Part shown: positions 43,707 through 51,568 of the stretch, piece by piece
How positions within the stretch are numbered: position 1 is the first letter of the stretch
Layout of the letters: each line of letters starts with the position of its first letter
Assembly (NCBI RefSeq): GCF_030687535.1
Contig: NZ_CP117437.1
Location: 496,001-560,000, forward strand
Direction of reading: 5' to 3'
DNA from: Pseudomonas sp. FP2335
GTDB lineage: Bacteria; Pseudomonadota; Gammaproteobacteria; Pseudomonadales; Pseudomonadaceae
DNA length: 64,000 nt
Program-made: the position numbers and the translations under genes
The notes under the pieces: model-generated
Database searches by the model: none
Told to the model about the DNA's origin: nothing
Seen by the model: only the letters and a program-made list of their open reading frames with translations

Positions 43707-44969
43707 GCCCAACGCCTGCTGCAAATCCTCGATCAGGTCTTCAATCGCCTCGATGCCCACCGACAGGCGAATCATCTCCGGCTTGACCCCGGCCTTGGCC
43801 TGTTCTTGCTCGTTCATCTGCCTGTGGGTGGTGGAGGCCGGGTGGCAGGCCAGGGATTTGGCATCGCCGATATTCACCAGGCGCTTGAAGATTTGCAGCG
43901 CGTCGTAGAAGCGCACCCCGGCTGCGTAGCCGCCCTTCAAGCCAAACGACAGGATCGCCGACGGTTTGCCTTGCAGGTATTTCTGCGCCAGCGCGTGGTG
44001 CGGGTGATCCGGCAGGCCCGCGTAGCTGACCCACTCCACCTCGGCATGGCCTTGCAGGAACTGCGCAACTTTCAACGCGTTCTCGGTGTGGCGCTCCATG
44101 CGCAGGGCCAGGGTTTCCAGGCCTTGCAGCAGCAGGAACGCGTTCATCGGGGCCAACGCCGCGCCGGTATTGCGCAGCGGCACGGTGCGGGCGCGCGCGA
44201 TAAAGGCGGCGGGGCCGAATTTCTCGGTGTAGACCACGCCGTGATAGGCGGGCTCGGGGTTGTTGAGGCCGGGGAATTTCTCCGGGTAATCGCTCCAGGG
44301 GAAGGTGCCGCTGTCGACTATCACGCCGCCCAGGGAGTTGCCATGGCCGCCGATGTACTTGGTCACCGAGTGCACCACGATGTCGGCGCCGAAGCTGATG
44401 GGCTTGCACAGGATCGGCGTGGCCACGGTGTTGTCCACCATCAGCGGCACGCCTCGGGCGTGGGCGACGTCCGCCAGGGCTTGCAGGTCGACGATATTTC
44501 CCGCCGGGTTGCCGATGCTTTCGCAGTACACCAGCTTGGTGTTGTCGTCGATCAGCTCGGCGATGGCTTGCGCGGAGTCGTCACGGGCGAAGCGTACGTC
44601 CACGCCAAAGCTCGGCAGCAGGTGCGCAAACAGGGTGTAGGTGCCGCCGTAGAGCTGCGGCGTGGTGACGATGTTGTCGCCGGCGCGGGTCAGGGTCTGG
44701 ATCGCATAGTGGATCGCCGCGCTGCCAGCCGACACGGCCAGGGCCGCAATACCGCCTTCCAAGGCTGCGATACGTTGCTCCAGCACGTCGTTGGTCGGGT
44801 TCATGATGCGCGTGTAGATATTGCCGGGCACGTCCAGGTTGAACAGGTCGGCGCCGTGCTGGGCGTTATCGAATTCGAAGGCGACGTTCTGGTAGATCGG
44901 CACCGCGACGGCCTTGGTGGTGGGGTCCGACTTGAAGCCGTGGTGCAGTGCGATAGTGGCGTCTTTCAT
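43692..44969 (-). CDS. O-acetylhomoserine sulfhydrylase-type PLP enzyme
   Basis: The 425-residue Cys/Met-metabolism PLP enzyme starts MKDATIALHHGFKSDPTTKA and has NIYTRIMNPTNDVLEQR, the sheet AALAVSAGSAA, and the Schiff-base lysine in VVHSVTKYIGGHG. This fits O-acetylhomoserine aminocarboxypropyltransferase (direct sulfhydrylation to homocysteine), though O-succinylhomoserine or cystathionine enzymes are relatives. AAGGAGG lies 12 bases before ATG 44969. The long open frame upstream lacks a start of support. Its end overlaps the DUF4123 gene by 15 bases, tail to tail. Confidence 0.85.
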   Translation of the reverse strand: MKDATIALHHGFKSDPTTKAVAVPIYQNVAFEFDNAQHGADLFNLDVPGNIYTRIMNPTNDVLEQRIAALEGGIAALAVSAGSAAIHYAIQTLTRAGDNIVTTPQLYGGTYTLFAHLLPSFGVDVRFARDDSAQAIAELIDDNTKLVYCESIGNPAGNIVDLQALADVAHARGVPLMVDNTVATPILCKPISFGADIVVHSVTKYIGGHGNSLGGVIVDSGTFPWSDYPEKFPGLNNPEPAYHGVVYTEKFGPAAFIARARTVPLRNTGAALAPMNAFLLLQGLETLALRMERHTENALKVAQFLQGHAEVEWVSYAGLPDHPHHALAQKYLQGKPSAILSFGLKGGYAAGVRFYDALQIFKRLVNIGDAKSLACHPASTTHRQMNEQEQAKAGVKPEMIRLSVGIEAIEDLIEDLQQALGSTQL

Positions 44970-44994
44970 GATTGTTATTGACCTCCTTGGACAG

Positions 44995-45081
44995 TGTGGG
45001 AGCTGGCTTGCCTGCGATAGCATCACCGCGGTGTGCAGGTAATACCGCGTCGCCTGCATCGCGGGCAAGCCCGCTTCCACA
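44995..45081. repeat. REP inverted pair (diverged)
   Basis: TGTGGGAGCTGGCTTGCCTGCGATAG at 44995 and a partly matching inverted arm (GCGGGCAAGCCCGCTTCCACA) end at 45081. The arms differ in type, one AGCTGGCTTG and one GCGGGCTTG, so the pair is mixed. Confidence 0.8.
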
Positions 45082-45189
45082 TAACGGGCTAGATCATTTT
45101 CAGCGAGGTTCCTGCGCTTTAAGCATAAGCACCGCACTGCACCTGAGCCCGCGTAAAAGGTAAACTTCGCCCCCTGCGCAGGAGCAACC

Positions 45190-46026
45190 ATGAATTATCG
45201 TCACGCCTTTCACGCCGGCAACCACGCCGATGTCTTCAAACACCTGACCTTGACCCGCCTCATCGCCCTGATGTCGCGCAAGGAGCAGCCGTTCGCCTAC
45301 CTCGACACCCATGCCGGTATCGGTCTGTACGACCTGCAGGGCGACCAGGCCAACCGCACGGGTGAATACCTGGAAGGCATCGCGCGCCTGTGGGGCCAAA
45401 GCGACCTGCCGCCACTGACCGCCGACTACATGCGCGTGCTGCACGAGATGAACCCGGATGGCCAGTTGCGCTACTACCCGGGCTCGCCGGAGCTGGCGCG
45501 CCGCCTCACGCGGCCGCAGGATCGGGTGTTGCTCAACGAGAAGCACCCGGAAGACGGCCTGCTGCTCAAAGACAATATGAAGGGTGATCGCCGCGTCAAA
45601 GTGCATTTGGGCGAAGGCTGGCACGTGCCGCGTGCCCTGTTGCCGGTGCCGGAAAAACGCGCACTGATGCTGATCGATCCGCCGTTCGAGAAACTCGACG
45701 AGATGCAGCGCTGCGCCGCTTCCCTCAAGGAAGCCGTGAGCCGCATGCGCCAGACCGTCGCTGCGATTTGGTATCCGGTGAAAGACCAGCGCATGTTGCG
45801 CCGCTTCTACCAGGACCTGGCCGGCACTGGTGCGCCGAAGTTGCTGCGCGTGGAGTTGTTGGTGCATCCGCTGGATACGCCGAACACCCTGACCGGCTCG
45901 GGCCTGGCGATTGCCAACCCGCCGTGGGGTTTGGAGGAGGAATTGCGTGAGCTGCTGCCGTGGTTGTCCAAGCAGCTTGGGCAGACCCAGGGTGGGTGGC
46001 AGATGGATTGGCTGATTGCTGAGTAA
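45190..46026 (+). CDS. rlmJ: 23S rRNA (adenine(2030)-N6)-methyltransferase
   Basis: The 278-residue RlmJ (YhiR) starts MNYRHAFHAGNHADVFKHL, a family signature, and has the motif IV LMLIDPPFEKLDE with the catalytic DPPF. It methylates A2030 of 23S rRNA. Length matches E. coli (280). The start has GCAGGAGCAACC nearby upstream. Confidence 0.95.
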   Translation: MNYRHAFHAGNHADVFKHLTLTRLIALMSRKEQPFAYLDTHAGIGLYDLQGDQANRTGEYLEGIARLWGQSDLPPLTADYMRVLHEMNPDGQLRYYPGSPELARRLTRPQDRVLLNEKHPEDGLLLKDNMKGDRRVKVHLGEGWHVPRALLPVPEKRALMLIDPPFEKLDEMQRCAASLKEAVSRMRQTVAAIWYPVKDQRMLRRFYQDLAGTGAPKLLRVELLVHPLDTPNTLTGSGLAIANPPWGLEEELRELLPWLSKQLGQTQGGWQMDWLIAE

Positions 46027-46055
46027 TCAGCTCTAAGGCCAGACACAGAACCAAA

Positions 46056-46161
46056 TGTGGGAGCGGGCTTGTGTGGGAGCGGGCTTGCTCGCGAATACGG
46101 AGTGTCAGTCACAGAGTCAGTTGACTGATCCACCGCTTTCGCGAGCAAGCCCGCTCCCACA
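46056..46161. repeat. REP inverted pair with a duplicated half arm
   Basis: The left arm begins TGTGGGAGCGGGCTTG (46056-46071) and then restarts with GTGTGGGAGCGGGCTTGCTC, so the core is repeated in tandem; the right arm is single and ends at 46161. A slipped duplication of 16 bases explains this. Confidence 0.85.
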
Positions 46162-46178
46162 TTTGAACTGTGTAAGCC

Positions 46179-46826
46179 TTAGATCGGGCAGGTCACGCCT
46201 GTGCCGCCAATCCCGCAATAGCCCTGCGGATTCTTTGCCAGGTACTGCTGGTGATACGCCTCGGCGAAGTACACCGTCGGCGCTTCGTCGATCTCGGTGG
46301 TGATCTCCCCCAGCCCGGCCTTGGTCAGTTCTTGCTGATACGCCTGCGCACTGGCTTGCGCCGCGTCCAATTGCTCCGGCGTGGTCGCATAGATCACCGA
46401 GCGGTATTGGCTGCCAATGTCATTGCCCTGGCGCATGCCCTGAGTCGGGTTGTGCAGTTCCCAGAACATCTTCAGCAAGTCTTCGTATTTCACCTTGGTT
46501 TGGTCGTACACCACCAGCACTACTTCGCTGTGGCCGGTCAGGCCCGAGCAGACTTCTTCGTAGGTCGGGTTCGGCGTGAAGCCGCCGGCGTAGCCGACCA
46601 CCGTGCTGACTACGCCGTCGCGCTGCCAGAATTTACGCTCGGCGCCCCAGAAGCATCCCAGGCCGAAGATCGCGAAACCGACGTCATCCAGGAAAGGGCC
46701 GAGCAACGGGTTGCCGTTGACGAAGTGGGTTTCGGGCAGCGCCATCGGGGTTTCGCGGCCAGGCAAAGCTTGTTCTGCAGTAGGAAGCACGTTTTTATTC
46801 ACCAGAATTTCCGAGCGCAAGACCAT
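46179..46826 (-). CDS. msrA: Peptide methionine sulfoxide reductase A
   Basis: The 215-residue protein has the active-site motif [14 protein letters not shown] with the catalytic Cys, and [15 protein letters not shown], typical of MsrA. It reduces the S-form of methionine sulfoxide and repairs oxidised proteins. The next gene upstream on this strand is dipA, the same order as PA5018-PA5017 in P. aeruginosa. Confidence 0.96.
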   Translation of the reverse strand: MVLRSEILVNKNVLPTAEQALPGRETPMALPETHFVNGNPLLGPFLDDVGFAIFGLGCFWGAERKFWQRDGVVSTVVGYAGGFTPNPTYEEVCSGLTGHSEVVLVVYDQTKVKYEDLLKMFWELHNPTQGMRQGNDIGSQYRSVIYATTPEQLDAAQASAQAYQQELTKAGLGEITTEIDEAPTVYFAEAYHQQYLAKNPQGYCGIGGTGVTCPI

Positions 46827-46899
46827 GATCAGTCCTCTCGTCAGGTTGGGTTAGCGGTAAAGAGTCAGACAGCCAGTGTGCCCGAGTGTTACCACGCTG

Positions 46900-49593
46900 T
46901 CAGGCGACAGGTCCGCGTGGGTAGCGCTTGAGCATAGCAAACAGCTCTGCGCCGGGGATTGGCCGGTCGAACAGGTAGCCCTGGCCGACGTCACAGCGAT
47001 GCCGGCGCAGGAACGCCAGCTGTTCGGCGGTCTCGATGCCTTCGGCCACGACCTTGAGCTTGAGGTTGTGGGCCATGGCGATCACCGCCGAGGTGATTTC
47101 CATGTCGTCCTGGTTGTCCGGGATTTCGTGGATGAAGCTGCGATCGATCTTGATGATGTCGATCGGGAATTTTTTCAAGTAGCTCAGCGACGAGTAACCG
47201 GTGCCGAAATCGTCCATGGCCAGGGTCAGGCCGAAGCTTTTCAGCTGGTCCAGTTGCAGGCGCGTGTCCTCGGTGGCTTCCAGCAGCAGGCCTTCGGTCA
47301 GCTCCAGCTCCAGCAGGTTGGCCGGCAACTGTTCTTCTTTGAGGATGGTGGCAATCGAGGCTACCAGGTCCGGGTCGGAGAACTGTTTGGGCGACAGGTT
47401 GATGGCGACCTGCAAGTTGCCCATGCCAGCGGCGCTCAGTTGCTTGCTCATGCGGCAGGCCTGGCGCGCGATCCATTTGCCGATGGGGATGATCAAGCCG
47501 GTCTCTTCGGCCACGCTGATGAACTGGTCGGGGCGGATCATGCCCTTTTCCGGGTGGTTCCAGCGCAGCAGCGCTTCCATGCCCAGCAAACGCCCGCTGC
47601 GCAGGCACAGCTTGGGCTGGTAGAACACGTCCAGCTCGTTCTGGGTCAGGGCGCGGCGCAGGTTGTTTTCCACAAACAGCTTGTAGCTGGCTTCGGCGTT
47701 CAGCGCTTCGGTGAATACCTGCACCTGATGTTTGCCATTGGCCTTGGCCTTGTGCAGAGCCAGGCCGGCGTTGCGCATCAGGGTCTGCGGGTCGCGACCA
47801 TGCAGTGGTGCGCAGGCCAGGCCCACGGAGCCGGTGACGCTGATCAGTTGGTTGTCGACGAACATCGGTTTGTCGAGGGTCGCCAACAGCTGGCCGGCGA
47901 CTTGTTGGCCGGTTTCCAGGTCGGTGTCGTCGAGCAGTACCGCGAATTCGTTACTGGCAAACCGCGCCAGGCTGCCGCTGGCGCTGAGGCTGTTGCGCAG
48001 GCGCCGGGCCAGGCTGATCAGCAGTTTGTCGCCGGTCTGGTGGCCGAGGCTGTCGTTGATCCGCTTGAAGTTGTCGATGTCCACCAGCAGCAGGCTGATC
48101 GGGCTGTCGCTGTCGCGGGCAAACCGTTCGTCGAGATTGCGAATAAACGCCGGGCGGTTGCCCAGGTTTGTCAGATTGTCGGTGTAGGCCAGGCGCTCGA
48201 TGCGCTGCTGGGCCAGCTTGCTCTGGGTGATGTCTTCGTAGATGCCGATGTAGTGCGTCAGCTCGCGGTTGTCGCCGTACACCTTGGAAATCGACAACTG
48301 GCCCCAGTAGGGTTCGAGGTTTTTACGCCGGCTCTTGAATTCGCCCTGCCAGCTGTTGCTCTTGGCCAGGCTGGAGGGGGCGTCGAACAGCAACTCGCTG
48401 AGGTTCTCCAGCGCCGGCAGTTGTGCCAGGCGGTGACCATGGACTTCTTCGGCGCTGTACTGGGTAATCGCGGTAAAGCTCGGGTTGACGTATTCGACCA
48501 CGCCGTCGCAATTGACCAGCAGAAAGGCGTTGGCGCTTTGCTCGACCGCACGCTGGAACAGGTGCAGGGCGCTGGTGGCGGTGCGCCGGTTGTGGTTGTT
48601 GATGACCTGGGCGAACTGGTCCGCCAGCTCACCGGCAAAGGCGATTTCGTCGGCCTGCCAGATACGCGTGTTGCGACCTTGCTCCAGGCAGAGCACGCCG
48701 ACCACCTGGCCATCCACACGAATGCTGGCGTCGAGCAGGGCCTGGATGTCCTTGGCGCGCAGTTCTTCGGCCAGCTCGCGGGTGCGCGGGTCGCGCAGGG
48801 CGTTGGTGGCGTCGATGGCGCGGCTGCTGTGCAGGGCTTCCAGATAATCCGGAAAACCGCTGGCATCGATGGGCTCGGGCAGATAGTGCTGCTGCTCGGC
48901 ACGCAGGTAGGCGGCAATCGGCACCAGGCGCTGGTCTTCGAGGTGCCAGATGCGCGCACTGTCGACTTGATAGATCTCGCAGGCGCTGCGGGTGATCAGC
49001 TCGGCGGCTTCCTGCAACGAATTGTTGGCGGTGTAGCGCTGGCGGGCCAGCAGCAGGATCAGCTCCTGCTGGGCGCGTACGCGCTCCAGATGTTGCAACT
49101 GTTCCTGTTGCGCGCGCTGGTTGAGCTCCAGGGCGATTTGCAGGCGGCTGTTCTGGCTTTCCAGGTCGGCCGTCGGGGCTGTCGTCGGGATTTCGTTGAA
49201 CAGGCCGTCGACCACCATCAGGTAGCCGCGCAGCAGGTGGCGATTGTGTTGTTTGTAGGCTTCACCCATCTCCAGCAGGCTCAGTGGACCGTCGCTGGTG
49301 TGCAGGGTGTAGCGCACCAGGTAGTGGGGGCTGTGGCTGAGTTGTTGCTGGATCGCGTCATGCAGCTGATAGCGCGCTTGCGGCTCCATCAGGCTGGCGT
49401 AGGGGGTGCCGAGCAGGGCGCACAGCTCAACGGCCGGCAGGCCGAACTGGCGTTCGCAATTGGGGTCGAGGTACAGCAGGGCCCAGCTTGCCTCATTCAG
49501 CCGCTCGAAACGCAGCATACCGAGGCGCGAAGGCACCGGTAACTGCGTCACTACCTCGGCCGCCATACGGGCGACATCGGGTTGGCTTTTCAT
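46900..49593 (-). CDS. dipA: c-di-GMP phosphodiesterase DipA with degenerate GGDEF
   Basis: The 897-residue protein has PAS/GAF sensor regions (PAS near 25-130, GAF about 175-335, PAS about 345-455), then a GGDEF fold (about 465-620) and an EAL domain (about 640-890). The GGDEF active site is ASNEF at 546-550, so cyclase activity should be absent. The EAL site is intact (EALLRW at 673-678, DDFGTGY at 794-800). Length, order and neighbours (msrA, aceF) match P. aeruginosa DipA/Pch (PA5017), which lowers c-di-GMP and promotes biofilm dispersal. The degenerate GGDEF may still bind GTP to tune the EAL domain. Confidence 0.93.
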   Translation of the reverse strand: MKSQPDVARMAAEVVTQLPVPSRLGMLRFERLNEASWALLYLDPNCERQFGLPAVELCALLGTPYASLMEPQARYQLHDAIQQQLSHSPHYLVRYTLHTSDGPLSLLEMGEAYKQHNRHLLRGYLMVVDGLFNEIPTTAPTADLESQNSRLQIALELNQRAQQEQLQHLERVRAQQELILLLARQRYTANNSLQEAAELITRSACEIYQVDSARIWHLEDQRLVPIAAYLRAEQQHYLPEPIDASGFPDYLEALHSSRAIDATNALRDPRTRELAEELRAKDIQALLDASIRVDGQVVGVLCLEQGRNTRIWQADEIAFAGELADQFAQVINNHNRRTATSALHLFQRAVEQSANAFLLVNCDGVVEYVNPSFTAITQYSAEEVHGHRLAQLPALENLSELLFDAPSSLAKSNSWQGEFKSRRKNLEPYWGQLSISKVYGDNRELTHYIGIYEDITQSKLAQQRIERLAYTDNLTNLGNRPAFIRNLDERFARDSDSPISLLLVDIDNFKRINDSLGHQTGDKLLISLARRLRNSLSASGSLARFASNEFAVLLDDTDLETGQQVAGQLLATLDKPMFVDNQLISVTGSVGLACAPLHGRDPQTLMRNAGLALHKAKANGKHQVQVFTEALNAEASYKLFVENNLRRALTQNELDVFYQPKLCLRSGRLLGMEALLRWNHPEKGMIRPDQFISVAEETGLIIPIGKWIARQACRMSKQLSAAGMGNLQVAINLSPKQFSDPDLVASIATILKEEQLPANLLELELTEGLLLEATEDTRLQLDQLKSFGLTLAMDDFGTGYSSLSYLKKFPIDIIKIDRSFIHEIPDNQDDMEITSAVIAMAHNLKLKVVAEGIETAEQLAFLRRHRCDVGQGYLFDRPIPGAELFAMLKRYPRGPVA

Positions 49594-49910
49594 GGGGGAA
49601 ACTCGCTTGGGAAAATGCGCACGGCGCCGGGCTCACGCCCTCTTTTCTGTCGCCTGCAAGCAAGGTTGCATCATGCAGCACGCACTGACAAGAGAGGATG
49701 AAGGCTAAGTGCTATATGGGTGTTATCGGCCGCGCGGGGGATTTCTGAAATGGTACTGACGGAAGGTGTACAAACCTGTTTTGTCTGTCCAATTTTCACC
49801 TGAAAAGCGGGCAAAAAAAGCCCCGCCAAGTGGCGGGGTTGAGGTACGAGCGTGGCGCTCGGAAATCGATGCATCCAGGCCTCCCCGGTGAAAGGGAGGC
49901 CTGTGGAGAT
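49594..49910. other. Intergenic region dipA / aceF
   Basis: These 317 bases carry the promoter of dipA (leftward) and the end of the aceEF transcript (also leftward). Besides the terminator at 49813-49838 there is a second hairpin, AGGCCTCCC (49877-49885) with GGGAGGCCT (49894-49902), without a T-run. No gene was found. Confidence 0.6.
49813..49838 (-). terminator. Intrinsic terminator after aceF
   Basis: On the minus strand the stem CCCCGCC-ACTT-GGCGGGG is followed by C and seven Ts. It ends the aceE-aceF operon before dipA. Confidence 0.85.
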
Positions 49911-51557
49911 TTACAGCAGGATGGTGCGGATGTCGCCGAGCAGTTGCCCCAGGCGCTGCGTGAAGCGTGCAGCAGCGGCGCCGTTGATCACACGGTGATC
50001 GTAGGACAACGACAGCGGCAGCATCAGCTTCGGCTGGAACGCTTTGCCGTCCCACACAGGCTGGATAGTGGCCTTGGACACACCCAGGATCGCCACTTCC
50101 GGCGCGTTGACGATTGGCGTGAAGCCAGTGCCGCCAATGTGACCGAGGCTGGAGATGGTGAAGCACGCGCCCTGCATGTCGTCCGGAGTGAGCTTCTTGT
50201 CGCGGGCCTTGGCGGCCAGCGCAGCCGCTTCGGCAGCGAGTTGCAGCAGGCTCTTCTGGTCGACGTTCTTGATGACCGGTACCAGCAGGCCATCCGGAGT
50301 GTCGACGGCAAAGCCGATGTGCACGTACTTCTTGCGGATGATCGCCTTGCCGCTTGGTGCCAGCGAGGCGTTGAAGTCCGGCAGCTCCTTGAGCAGGTGC
50401 GCGCAGGCCTTGAGCAGCAGTGGCAGCACGGTCAGTTTCACGCCAGCCTTCTCGGCCACGGCTTTCTGCGCAACGCGGAAAGCTTCCAGGTCGGTGATGT
50501 CGGCCTGGTCGAACTGGGTCACGTGCGGGATGTTCAGGTAGCTGGCGTGCAGGCCGGCCGCGCCGATTTGCATCAGGCGGGTCATCGGCACTTCTTCGAT
50601 TTCGCCGAAGCGGCTGAAGTCCACGGTGCGGATCGGCGGAATGCCCGAACCGCCAGTAGCGCCGCCGGAAGCCGGAGCTTCCTTGGCTTTCTGCATCATG
50701 GCCTTGACGTAAGCCTGCACGTCTTCCTTCAGCACACGGCCGTGAGGGCCGGTAGCCGCGACGGCGCTCAGCTCGACGCCGAACTCACGGGCCAGCTGAC
50801 GAACGGCAGGGCCGGCGTGAACCTTGGCACCGCTTGGCGCAGGTGCGGCAGCCACAGGGGCCGGAGCGGCCTCGGCTTTTGCAGCAGGTGCAGGCGCGGC
50901 AGCAGCCGGAGCCGGAGCCGCTTCAGCCTTGGCCGCTGGAGCAGCCGGGGCTGGGGCAGCAGCAGGCGCAGCGCCTTGTACTTTGAGCTTGAGGATGAAG
51001 TCGCCAGTGCCGACTTCGTCTTCCAGCTTGACTGCGATGCTTTCCACCACACCGGCAGCCGGCGAGGGGATTTCCATGGAGGCCTTGTCGGACTCCAGGG
51101 TGATCAGCGACTGGTCGGCTTCGACGGTATCGCCGACCTTGACCAGCAGCTCGATGATCTTGGCCTTGCCCGACGAACCGATGTCCGGCACGTGGATGTC
51201 CTGGACCGAAGCGGCGGCCGGAGCAGCAGCCGGGGCCGCAGGGGCCTCGGCTGGCTTTTCGGCAGGCGCCGGTGCAGCAGCGGCGGCCGGAGCAGCCGCT
51301 GGAGCAGGGGCCGCATCAGCGGCACCTTCGATTTCCAGTTCCAGCAGTTCGTCGCCTTCTTTCAGGCGGTCGCCCAGCTTCACTTTCAGGCTCTTGACCA
51401 CGCCGGCCTTGGGAGCAGGGATTTCCATGCTCGCCTTGTCCGATTCCAGGGTCAGGATGCTCTGGTCGGCTTCGACGGTGTCGCCGACCTTCACAAACAG
51501 CTCGATTACTTCACCTTCACCGCTGCCGATGTCAGGTACGCGAATGAGTTCGCTCAC
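49911..51557 (-). CDS. aceF: Pyruvate dehydrogenase E2 (dihydrolipoamide acetyltransferase)
   Basis: The 548-residue protein has two lipoyl domains (lysines in ESDKASMEI at about residues 40 and 160), each followed by long Ala-Pro linkers, then the E1-binding domain (AGPAVRQLAREFGVEL) and the catalytic domain with SYDHRVINGA. It forms the core of the pyruvate dehydrogenase complex and transfers acetyl to CoA. E. coli has three lipoyl domains; pseudomonads commonly have two, as here. ATG 51557 lies 11 bases after the aceE stop, so both genes form an operon. Confidence 0.97.
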   Translation of the reverse strand: MSELIRVPDIGSGEGEVIELFVKVGDTVEADQSILTLESDKASMEIPAPKAGVVKSLKVKLGDRLKEGDELLELEIEGAADAAPAPAAAPAAAAAPAPAEKPAEAPAAPAAAPAAASVQDIHVPDIGSSGKAKIIELLVKVGDTVEADQSLITLESDKASMEIPSPAAGVVESIAVKLEDEVGTGDFILKLKVQGAAPAAAPAPAAPAAKAEAAPAPAAAAPAPAAKAEAAPAPVAAAPAPSGAKVHAGPAVRQLAREFGVELSAVAATGPHGRVLKEDVQAYVKAMMQKAKEAPASGGATGGSGIPPIRTVDFSRFGEIEEVPMTRLMQIGAAGLHASYLNIPHVTQFDQADITDLEAFRVAQKAVAEKAGVKLTVLPLLLKACAHLLKELPDFNASLAPSGKAIIRKKYVHIGFAVDTPDGLLVPVIKNVDQKSLLQLAAEAAALAAKARDKKLTPDDMQGACFTISSLGHIGGTGFTPIVNAPEVAILGVSKATIQPVWDGKAFQPKLMLPLSLSYDHRVINGAAAARFTQRLGQLLGDIRTILL

Positions 51558-51568
51558 AAAAAGTCTCC

